Of a stretch of DNA of 5,607 bases, positions 1-5,275 are shown in pieces. The first letter of the stretch is position 1. Every line of letters begins with the position of its first letter. The position numbers were made by a program, and so were the translations under genes. Origin of the DNA: Bacillota bacterium (lineage in GTDB: Bacteria; Bacillota_A; Clostridia; Peptostreptococcales; Anaerovoracaceae); contig JAFYLX010000174.1 of NCBI GenBank assembly GCA_017556895.1, forward strand, positions 1 to 5,607, in the 5' to 3' direction. A model generated the notes under the pieces. It saw nothing but the letters and a program-made list of their open reading frames with translations. It searched no databases and was not told the DNA's origin.

Positions 1-415
1 CGGCTGCAACTGTGCCCTGGTTAATTGAAATGCTATAAGTAGCAGTTGTACCAGTGAAGGTCTGAGCTTCGGCTGTACCAGAAGCATTAACAGCTACACC
101 ATCAAAGTCTACATAAGCAAGTTCGCCAAGCTGGTCAGATAGAGCGCTTAGGTCACCAAACTCTTGCCAAATTGTACCATTGTAGATAAATTCCTTAGAA
201 CCGTAGTTAACAATGTTACCAATAGAAGGAGTTACTGTCTCGCCACCAATAGTAGGAATCTCTGTACCACCGTCGGAAATGGTTGTGCTAGAAACGCCGA
301 TATAGTCTGTGTAAGCTTGTAGTGTCGCAATGTCAGCACGAGCCTTGGCGTCCTTGATATCATACGTTGTACCAGACGGTAGCGTAATTTGGGAAATCAA
401 TGGATTGTCAGCCAT
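1..415 (-). CDS. Phage structural (fibre/appendage) protein, C-terminus beyond left edge
   Basis: The 138 codons visible from the ATG at 413-415 are open to the window edge, so the gene continues to the left. The start is preceded by an AAAGGGTG ribosome binding site about 8 bases upstream. The protein opens MADNPLISQITLPSGTTYDI and continues with KDAKARADIATL (about residues 21-32). A region rich in Gly, Thr and Ile follows, ending in a short YGSKEFIYNG...WQEFGDL stretch around residues 72-90. From memory, this LPSGTTYDIKDAKAR opening followed by a KEFIYNG/WQEFGDL segment is common in structural proteins of gut Firmicutes phages. No enzymatic motif is visible. It is the last visible gene of the leftward structural operon, 16 bases after the gene at 432-884. 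Its only tryptophan in view is TGG. A virion role is inferred from family resemblance and context; the exact position in the particle is unknown. Confidence 0.75.
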   Translation of the reverse strand, partial: MADNPLISQITLPSGTTYDIKDAKARADIATLQAYTDYIGVSSTTISDGGTEIPTIGGETVTPSIGNIVNYGSKEFIYNGTIWQEFGDLSALSDQLGELAYVDFDGVAVNASGTAEAQTFTGTTATYSISINQGTVAA

Positions 416-431
416 CTATGTCACCCTTTCT

Positions 432-884
432 TTAATATAACCTAGTTAGGACTAAAGTTTCAGTATTTTGAGAAGTGGGGTCAAGCTCTGTTTCCATATA
501 AGCATTAACCTTGTTATCTCAGAAGTCTTTTCGCTCTTGGGTAACCGAGTAAAAGATAGGCAGGTCTGCAAGATACGCGTTTCCATCTCCTACTTTATAC
601 CCAGGAGTATAAATTGTTTCACCGTCAACAGTCTTAGATTCTCAATCTCAAATATTATAAATTTTACCCTCTTCTGGACGAAGAGTTGTTTTATGACTAT
701 TATAATAAGATTTGTTGATGGTAATTATGGGGCTATCGGGCACGATATGTAAACGCTTGCCATTTTCAACATCGACATACATATCGCCTGTGGTCGAACC
801 ACGTTCAACAATAAAAATGGCACCGTCGTGATGCTCTGGAAGGGAGACGCCCGCTGCCCCGCGGAAAAATTTAATCAACGCCAC
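432..884 (-). CDS. Phage structural protein, 150 aa, with three TGA tryptophans
   Basis: I chose the GTG at 882-884 because an AAGGAG ribosome binding site lies 8 bases upstream; an in-frame TTG at 905 would put that site inside the gene. The protein begins (M)ALIKFFRGAAGVSLPEHHDG, has a Y-V-D-V-E-N-G-K-R-L-H-I strand around residues 36-47, a Y-K-V-G-D-G-N-A-Y-L-A-D-L-P segment at about 96-109, and ends with F-W-D-N-K-V...E-T-L-V-L-T-R. I recall this order (KFFRG, GDG..Y..DLP, E..FW.NKV, ETL.LT) from small structural proteins of gut Firmicutes phages, where it is assigned to the virion without a precise role. Residues 79, 81 and 122 are TGA codons, so the standard code would truncate the protein to 78 residues and lose the GDG and FWDNKV parts. 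It ends at TAA. The neighbours on both sides are structural genes, and a 10-bp hairpin separates it from the upstream fibre gene. Confidence 0.78.
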
Positions 885-905
885 GATATCGTCTCCTTTT
901 AACAA

Positions 906-930
906 GTAGCGGGGTCTCTAACCCCGCTAC
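906..930 (-). terminator. Perfect 10-bp intergenic hairpin, possible attenuator or processing site
   Basis: GTAGCGGGGT at 906-915 pairs perfectly with ACCCCGCTAC at 921-930 around a 5-base loop. The hairpin lies between the TAA of the 556-residue fibre gene and the ribosome binding site of the gene at 432-884. In the direction of transcription only a weak T-rich run (TTGTT) follows the stem, so it is not a classic strong terminator. It could partly terminate, protect the 3' end of the abundant fibre message, or be cut by an RNase. On the plus strand a T5 run follows about nine bases after the stem, so termination of rightward transcripts is also possible. Confidence 0.5.
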
Positions 931-951
931 TACTACTTTTTATTGTCTAAA

Positions 952-2622
952 TTAAACGCTTGCAGTAGGGAGTGACTGCCAAGTTAGAGCAGCATCCGTA
1001 TAAGCAATCGCGGCAGCCTGTGCGGCAGCTGCAGCACCAGCATTTTCAACTTCAACGCTATCAACAGAAGTGATAACACCATCAACCTCTGTTACACCAG
1101 ATACTACGAATGTGCCACTTGCAGTAGCTGTACCAGAAGCATCAAGGTCAGCATCGAGAGCCGCAACAGTTGTGCTAACTAGGCTGTCAGCATAAGCCTT
1201 AGCACCATAGATTGTGCTTGCAGAAGCTGTGTCAGAAGCAGTACCAATTACAGCAGCCTTTGCACGAGTAGCAGCGCCAGCCGCATCAACAGCGACAGAG
1301 TCAACAGAAGTGATTACACCATCGGCCTCAGTAACACCACTAACAACGGCAACGGCTTCAGCATCAGTGTCGCCCGCACCAAGAGCCGCATCTAAGTCAG
1401 CATCAAGAGCGCCAACCGTGTCACCAAGGACTTCGTCAACATAGCCAACAACTGTGGTTGCACTAGCAGTACCAGGAATAGTACCGATTGTATCTAATGC
1501 AGCCTTAACTGTAGACTGACCATAAGAAACGTCGATAGCCGCACCAGTTGTAGCAACCTTAGCTAAAGTAATATCAGAGCCAGAATCGTTATCAATTACG
1601 CCGTCAACTTCTTCGACACCAGACTTGATTGTAACTACACCATCACTAACAGTAGCAATTGTAGCAGAACCATCAAGAGCATCAAGCCCGTCGCCTAGAG
1701 CTTCTTCTAACTCAGCAATCTTAGCATTAACACTCTGCTCAGTTACAGGATTCTCGGGGTCAGAAGTGTCAGCTGCACGATAAACAATCTTGTTACCGCT
1801 TACTTTATTAATGGAAGCTTGAATTGTGTTGTTAGCACCAATAGTAACAGTAATTTCACTACCGACAGAACCTTGCATTACTGCAACTAGGTCGTCAAGA
1901 GCGATATACATATGCTGCGGAGTACCGCTATCGCCATCCTTAGTGTTAACTACAAAGTCGATATACTTATCGCCAACCTCAGCACCAGTATAAGGTTCAT
2001 CAGCAGTATCAACGGTTTCGATGTTAGCACTGCGTACTAAGTAGTCTTTAGGAATATTGATTGTACCAATCTTCTTTGCGGCCTTAGCAGCAGCATCATC
2101 AGTACCAAGAACACCCTGATAGAAGTCATAAACTGTTAGTGTATCACCAGAACCAGAAGCAGATTCCATTGTGACTTCAGCAGCCGCGTCATTAGTATTA
2201 ATAGCGGTTGCTAACTCAGCAAAAGCAGCTTCAGCGTTAGTAGCTGTTAGTAGACCACCAGCATCAACAACTGCAACATCAGCAGCCGTACCGCTCTTAG
2301 CAACAGCAGCTAGAGACTGGTCAAGAGTATCTGTATAGCTCTCGGCCGCACTCTGTGCAGCAGCGATATTCTTGTCAATGTAGTCAATTAGGTCTGTATA
2401 CTGGTCAGCTACAGGAAGAGTACCAATGTAGGTTTTTAGCTGTGCAAGTTCAGCAGCAGCGGCTACGGCACCAGAGTCATAAAGACGCGGACCTTTGTAG
2501 AGCTTACCACCCTCACCAGCTGTAGAACCACCAATAAAGTATAGTGTATCCGGGCTAAATGCCGCAATTTGGTCAGAAGTAGCAGACGCCGCATACACAA
2601 ACTTGACTAGATTATCAGCCAT
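952..2622 (-). CDS. Alanine-rich repeat-containing phage fibre/appendage protein, 556 aa
   Basis: The ATG at 2620-2622 follows an AAAGGA ribosome binding site by about 7 bases, and the gene stops at TAA. The N-terminus (MADNLVKFVYAA...DTLYFIGG...KLYKGPRLY, residues 1-48) resembles the short attachment segment seen at the start of many phage fibre proteins: a D-T-L-Y-F strand followed by Y-K-G. Most of the rest is Ala, Asp, Thr, Ser and Val with coiled-coil-like Ala-rich stretches and short beta segments, as expected for an elongated trimeric fibre. Residues 332-548 form imperfect repeats (see the repeat entry). The one tryptophan (residue 548) is TGG. No enzymatic domain is seen. It lies in the middle of the structural operon, 22 bases after the preceding gene. 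It may be a head or tail fibre; the sequence does not settle which. Its base composition is visibly richer in G and C than the cassettes at the right. Confidence 0.8.
   Translation of the reverse strand: MADNLVKFVYAASATSDQIAAFSPDTLYFIGGSTAGEGGKLYKGPRLYDSGAVAAAAELAQLKTYIGTLPVADQYTDLIDYIDKNIAAAQSAAESYTDTLDQSLAAVAKSGTAADVAVVDAGGLLTATNAEAAFAELATAINTNDAAAEVTMESASGSGDTLTVYDFYQGVLGTDDAAAKAAKKIGTINIPKDYLVRSANIETVDTADEPYTGAEVGDKYIDFVVNTKDGDSGTPQHMYIALDDLVAVMQGSVGSEITVTIGANNTIQASINKVSGNKIVYRAADTSDPENPVTEQSVNAKIAELEEALGDGLDALDGSATIATVSDGVVTIKSGVEEVDGVIDNDSGSDITLAKVATTGAAIDVSYGQSTVKAALDTIGTIPGTASATTVVGYVDEVLGDTVGALDADLDAALGAGDTDAEAVAVVSGVTEADGVITSVDSVAVDAAGAATRAKAAVIGTASDTASASTIYGAKAYADSLVSTTVAALDADLDASGTATASGTFVVSGVTEVDGVITSVDSVEVENAGAAAAAQAAAIAYTDAALTWQSLPTASV
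979..1629 (-). repeat. Protein-level tandem repeats in the fibre gene (94, 80 and ~43 aa)
   Basis: Three successive units start with the signature S-G-V-x-E-x-D-G-V-I: residues 332-425 (1348-1629), 426-505 (1108-1347) and 506-548 (979-1107, cut short by the C-terminus). The second and third units share VSGVTE.DGVITSVDSV almost exactly. The first and second units both end with an A-L-D-A-D-L-D-A motif. Codons differ between copies, so these are diverged repeats rather than a fresh duplication. They probably form repeated shaft modules of the fibre. Confidence 0.7.
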
Positions 2623-2644
2623 TCGCGTTTCCTTTCTTTATTCT

Positions 2645-3067
2645 CTATAATACGTCTCACGTATTAACATTACCAATAAGTTTATATTCATCATCTTTCC
2701 AATGATAGATACCGTCATCTGTGTAGTATAAAGTGTCGCTTTTTCCAATAGAAGGGAAAGAGTCAACATCCGCACCATATACTACTGGTGTAAGATTAGA
2801 TGGAGTAACTTGCGACCATGCGCCATCCCATCTCCAGAATACTTGCGTAGACTCAACAAAGTAAAAACCTTCATTTGGGAAGGGTAATGACATGCGGGCT
2901 GCGTCATCAACGAAAGTTCTAATTGTTGTGTACGTGAAGCGCTGCCCGCCCATATCAAGGCAGAACATATTTGCATCTGGTACAAATATAATATTACCAT
3001 TTGATTGCGGCAGTTGGTCTACATATTCTGAAGAGGTATAATATAATTTTGCTTTCGCATTCGCCAT
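2645..3067 (-). CDS. Phage appendage/structural protein, 140 aa
   Basis: The ATG at 3065-3067 sits one base after the TAA of the gene upstream (TAATATG), so translation is probably coupled; a GGATGG stretch gives a weak ribosome binding site. Residues 61-89 contain L-P-F-P-N-E-G-F-Y-F-V followed by F-W-R-W-D-G-A-W, and residues 97-133 contain F-P-S-I-G-K-S-D-T-L-Y-Y-T-D-D-G then Y-H-W-K-D-D-E-Y. These two related modules (a Tyr-rich strand, then W-x-D/K-x-x-x-W/Y) resemble short beta modules common in phage fibre-associated proteins. Under the standard code the gene would end at the TGA at 2657-2659. Read as Trp it continues as W-D-V-L to a TAG at 2645-2647, which I take as the true end. Four other tryptophans are TGG. 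A virion role is inferred from its place between a BppU-like protein and a long fibre. Confidence 0.75.
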
Positions 3068-3068
3068 A

Positions 3069-3611
3069 TTACACCATCCATTCTTCTATTTCCATATCGT
3101 TAGACGCTAGGACTTGTTTAATTTGTTCTAACGCCGCAGTATTTTCTTCAATTTTAATTAAAGCTCTTTTAATTTCGCTTCAATCTTCATCGTCTTGTCA
3201 TCCTGAATTATTTTCTCAGGAGTCCGCAAGAACGTGAATAGTAAAATTAGTAGATGCGGAAACCGATATATCATCTACTAGTTCAATATGTGCTAATACG
3301 TCTCCTTCATGAAGCATTTCTTTCGGATAATAGATTTGTCATGTTGGAGGTAGCTCTTCCGCGGTCAACATAGATTCTTCATCGTCTTCTCTTGGAATTT
3401 CTGTAAAGACGTTATACCCTTTTATATCTTTTTGGATATGTCTCCACGATAAATATACTTTCGTATTGTCCGAGAATTGTGCGGCGGCCTCTTGTGTAAA
3501 TATGATACTAAGGTACCTGCCGTTAGCCTCTGCCGCACCTATAATAATCGGGTCCTCTATGTTCTGCGAAAGGGACTTCATATTAATGACTGTGCCCTTA
3601 AGCTGAATCAT
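3069..3611 (-). CDS. BppU-like baseplate upper protein (receptor-binding scaffold), 180 aa
   Basis: The full product is seen only when TGA is read as Trp at residues 91, 132, 138 and 144; the standard code would stop it after 90 residues. I chose the ATG at 3609-3611, with GAGG about 9 bases upstream; it overlaps the last 14 bases of the upstream gene. Residues 1-130 look like a beta-sandwich: MIQLKGTVINM, G-R-Y-L-S-I-I-F-T, V-Y-L-S-W-R-H-I, then Y-Y-P-K-E-M-L-H-E-G-D-V-L-A-H-I-E-L and S-A-S-T-N-F-T-I-H-V-L. A loading strand followed by G-x-V-x-x-x-I-x-L and S-x-x-F-x-I-x-V is the pattern of BppU N-terminal (DUF2479-like) domains of Gram-positive siphophage baseplates. Residues 145-180 are a short charged helix. 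It would link the baseplate to receptor-binding fibres. The family call is from memory of the pattern, not from a search. An alternative is another Ig-like appendage protein. Confidence 0.68.
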
Positions 3612-4191
3612 CGTTTTCAACCTCGTCTTCCATTGAGTTTACTACAGGAAGGGTTCGCAATTTAGCCATAATATTATCAACGAAACTATTGCCATCCGCA
3701 TCTTTGTAATATTTATATTTCTCTTCTAAAGCTTCTAGTGTGTTGGAATCAATTTTATGTTCCTTAATATAATAATAATTATAAGCATCTTTAAAAGCTC
3801 ATCTAGTATCATCTTGAAGTCTAGCTTGAACCTTTTTGTACATTTGCTGCATTTGCTTATTATGCTGTTGTATCTCTTGGTCACGTTTATAATCATTTTC
3901 TACATATTTTTCAACCTTTTCAAGACGAGCTCCTCGTTCGTCTGCCTTGGCTTCCAAATCATCAACTGCAACATGTAATTCTTTTACGTCTGTTTTAATT
4001 TCATCTATTCCATCGGTGACCTTGTTCATTCAGCGGTCTTTGTCGTTGGCAATATCAAAATGTTGTTTGATTTTCTCCCAGATAAACCCCGCAGCTCTCA
4101 TAATTGCTACACATAACAGAAGAGCAACTATAAGGACTGTGATAACATCACCTACACCATAATTGGATAGGAAAAAATTAAGTTCACTCAT
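3598..4191 (-). CDS. Membrane-anchored coiled-coil protein, holin-like, 197 aa
   Basis: The ATG at 4189-4191 follows an AAAGGA ribosome binding site by about 7 bases, and the gene ends at TAA 3598-3600. Residues 16-38 (VITVLIVALLLCVAIM and onward) form one transmembrane helix after a short polar N-terminus. Residues 55-127 are a long, highly charged coiled coil (DEIKTDVKELHVAVDDLEAK is part of it). After it comes a Tyr-rich segment (AYNYYYIKEHKI, about 136-147), then ALEEKYKYYKDADGNSFVDN and a short L-R-T-L-P-V-V end. A single N-terminal helix, coiled coil and Y..YI...I......Y..Y...G.N........LP tail is, from memory, typical of holin-like small membrane proteins near tail genes in gut Firmicutes phages. 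Trp 54 and 131 are TGA; with the standard code only the membrane part would be made. It is the first gene of the leftward operon. A lysis role is inferred; no endolysin is in the window to confirm it. Confidence 0.7.
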
Positions 4192-4219
4192 CTGCTATCC
4201 TTTCTTTGTTCAAAACTCT

Positions 4220-4225
4220 ATTGTA
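4220..4225 (-). promoter_or_regulatory. Possible leftward promoter -10 box
   Basis: TACAAT (part of TATATACAAT on the minus strand) lies about 29 bases before the ATG of the holin-like gene. No convincing -35 hexamer is present; TTATTA with an 18-base spacer to TATATA is the nearest. A promoter is expected here because the fibre gene to the right ends at a strong terminator, so the leftward operon needs its own start. The whole gene-free stretch 4192-4309 is AT-rich and shows nothing else I can name. Confidence 0.25.
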
Positions 4226-4307
4226 TATAAAAAAGAAGAATAACGGGTAATAAGAAGTTGCCCTAACATTTTGGCGTTAAGTTTTGTAATGTTTTGACTA
4301 AAATTTT

Positions 4308-4324
4308 TCTAGCTTTCCGTAAGT
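4308..4324 (+). repeat. Putative inversion site S1 (core TTCCGTAA at 4315-4322)
   Basis: The sequence TAGCTTTCCGTAA (4310-4322) is identical over 13 bases to site S2 at 4605-4617. It matches the 17-base consensus ATTAGYTTTCCGTAAAC at 13 positions. It marks the left edge of the cassette array, and the cassette to its right is read CTT-TCC-GTA-AGT through it. Confidence 0.65.
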
Positions 4325-4603
4325 AATGTTTTTAGAGGAAAAAATGTAGACGGGAATGTTTCAGCTGATAATTGCAAAAATGCAGGACTCTATTATTTTA
4401 CTTCTAGTCAAAGTGCCCCTAGTGGTATTAATGGTTGATTATTTGTGCTAAAAGATGAAGGCAATGCTGGTTTTATTAAACAAATATGAATTAGAATGGG
4501 CACACCAGGAAGTACTGACGCAGACATACTTTATAGAACAAGTGGAGATAATGGAGTAAATTGAGGAAAATGATATAAGGTTACCGCTACAAGCTATTCT
4601 TAA
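4313..4603 (+). CDS. Silent cassette 1: pyocin-knob-like fibre tip (no start codon)
   Basis: This 96-codon open segment is read with TGA as Trp from CTT-TCC-GTA at the putative recombination site to TAA 4601-4603. No start codon with a ribosome binding site precedes it; an in-frame TAG sits immediately upstream, so it cannot be translated where it is. It carries the pattern of the pyocin-knob / tail-fibre tip domain: N-V-D-G-N...A-G-L-Y-Y (about 11-28), G-W-L-F-V-L (41-46), Q-I-W-I-R (57-61), L-Y-R-T-S-G (73-78), then N-W-G-K-W-Y-K-V (83-90). That domain binds cell-surface glycans at the end of phage fibres. Trp 42, 59, 84 and 87 are all TGA; the W-x-x-W spacing is the best evidence in the window that TGA means Trp. 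It should become expressed after inversion of 4315-5600. Family assignment is by pattern only. Confidence 0.72.
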
Positions 4604-4619
4604 TTAGCTTTCCGTAAAC
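4603..4619 (+). repeat. Putative inversion site S2 (core TTCCGTAA at 4610-4617)
   Basis: ATTAGCTTTCCGTAAAC matches site S3 at 16 of 17 positions, and the match spans the stop codon and the bases outside the reading frame of cassette 1. Conservation across a coding boundary argues for a DNA-level signal rather than a shared protein motif. It begins cassette 2, read CTT-TCC-GTA-AAC. Confidence 0.7.
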
Positions 4620-4919
4620 GGATTAAAAATGAATTTTCAAACTGTTCCTTTTTCTGCGACAGTGAGTTCTAAAGCTACGTCAGAGAATATTCAAGTCACT
4701 GCATCTTTACCGGCTTATTATAGATTAGCTTATGTTGGAGTAGCAGATTTAAATTTTCCTTATACTATTATTCAAGCACAACCTGCAAATAATACTTATT
4801 TTAATTTTTCTAATTCTGCTAGAACTATAACTATTAATGTAACAATATTTAATAATTGAACTTCTTCATTAACATATAGTGGAAACGTAATTATAGGAAA
4901 AGTTCTTTTATTTGATTAG
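4608..4919 (+). CDS. Silent cassette 2: beta-rich fibre C-terminal domain (no start codon)
   Basis: This 103-codon segment runs from CTT-TCC-GTA to a TAG at 4917-4919 that itself forms part of the next site. An internal ATG at 4629 has no ribosome binding site and would remove the shared Leu-Ser-Val opening. The product begins LSVNGLKMNFQTVPFSATVS and then alternates hydrophobic and polar residues (IQVTASLPAYYRLAYVGVAD, then T-I-T-I-N-V-T-I-F-N-N-W), ending V-I-I-G-K-V-L-L-F-D. That alternation is what a trimeric beta-sandwich fibre tip looks like; I cannot name a family. Trp 84 is TGA (4857-4859), and the standard code would remove the last strand. It has no visible sequence similarity to the other three tips beyond the Ser-Val of the site. 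It would be expressed after inversion between S2 and S4. Confidence 0.68.
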
Positions 4920-4931
4920 TTTTCCGTAAAC
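4915..4931 (+). repeat. Putative inversion site S3 (core TTCCGTAA at 4922-4929)
   Basis: ATTAGTTTTCCGTAAAC differs from S2 only by T for C at the sixth position. It overlaps the TAG stop of cassette 2 and opens cassette 3, read TTT-TCC-GTA-AAC. Inversion between S3 and S4 would exchange cassette 3 for cassette 4 with the terminator between them. Confidence 0.7.
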
Positions 4932-5210
4932 CAAGGTTGAGAATATGTGGGAGCAGGAGCTGGTTCTTTTTCAACTAATCTAGCAAAATATTCGGCTTTT
5001 ATAGTTTTAGGTGCTTATGGAGATTATTTCCGTAACGTTTTTTTCACAAAAGATATGCTTCATAGCGGAATGTATATTGATGTTGATATGGCCCGTTTTA
5101 CCGGTACAGGAACTTTTGTTTGTTTTTCTTATACTTCAGACACAGCATGGGAACTTAAAACTAATGATAATAGACTTGGCGTTGGCTTAAGAGGTTTTAA
5201 AAAAATTTAA
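4920..5210 (+). CDS. Silent cassette 3: beta-rich fibre C-terminal domain (no start codon)
   Basis: This 96-codon segment runs from TTT-TCC-GTA through a TGA Trp (residue 7, 4938-4940) to TAA 5208-5210. The first possible start, a GTG at 4947, has no ribosome binding site. The product reads FSVNQGWEYVGAGAGSF, A-F-I-V-L-G-A-Y-G-D-Y-F (about 26-37), G-M-Y-I-D-V-D-M-A-R-F (48-58), T-F-V-C-F-S-Y-T-S and a final L-G-V-G-L-R-G-F-K-K-I. The aromatic-rich alternating strands fit a receptor-binding tip; no family is recognised. Its second Trp is TGG. It is followed by the shared terminator hairpin and faces the expressed cassette 4 tail to tail. An additional TTCCGTAA inside it (5028-5035) is in a different reading phase. 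Confidence 0.68.
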
Positions 5211-5224
5211 AATAATAAATAAAA

Positions 5225-5266
5225 AAGGGGCGTTTTTAGCGCGTTAACGCGTTAAAAACGCCCTTA
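5225..5266. terminator. Bidirectional, nearly symmetric terminator shared by cassettes 3 and 4
   Basis: GGGGCGTTTTTAGCGCG (5227-5243) pairs with CGCGTTAAAAACGCCCT (5248-5264) around TTAA, with G-T wobbles at 5239/5252 and 5227/5264. This gives a stem of about 18 base pairs counting the A-T pair at 5226/5265. A run of six T follows on the minus strand, and TTATTTT follows on the plus strand. It would therefore end the currently expressed leftward gene (cassette 4) and also stop transcripts in the other orientation. Because the stem is almost its own reverse complement, it keeps working whichever way the segment is turned. Confidence 0.85.
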
Positions 5267-5275
5267 TTTTCATAA

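Noticed and set aside
468..752. Rightward open frame of 94 codons
   Set aside because: It lies antisense to the gene at 432-884, which has a good ribosome binding site, recognisable motifs and a continuous frame once TGA is read as Trp.
1214..1444. Rightward open frame of 76 codons rich in Ala, Ser, Thr and Val
   Set aside because: It is the antisense shadow of the Ala-rich 556-residue fibre gene, with no ribosome binding site.
2782..3000. Leftward frame of 72 codons overlapping the gene at 2645-3067 in another frame
   Set aside because: It is nested in a real gene, has no ribosome binding site and no recognisable motifs.
3001..3978. Several short rightward frames (3001-3237, 3477-3665, 3757-3978)
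   Set aside because: All are antisense to well supported leftward genes and have no start signals; the hydrophobic one at 3757-3978 is the complement of a coiled-coil gene.
4244..4312. Short rightward open stretch (23 codons) ending at the TAG of site S1, possible remnant of a further cassette
   Set aside because: It is short and hydrophobic, has no TTCCGTAA at its left end and shows no resemblance to any tip; chance in AT-rich DNA is the simpler reading.
4310..4931. CRISPR-like or integron cassette array
   Set aside because: The spacing is about 300 bases with protein-coding content, so it is not CRISPR. Rightward segments lack start codons and face an inverted copy, unlike ordinary integron gene cassettes.
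4629..5210. Cassettes 2 and 3 as independent small genes starting at ATG 4629 and GTG 4947
   Set aside because: Neither start has a ribosome binding site, and both would discard the coding sequence that continues back to the repeated site.
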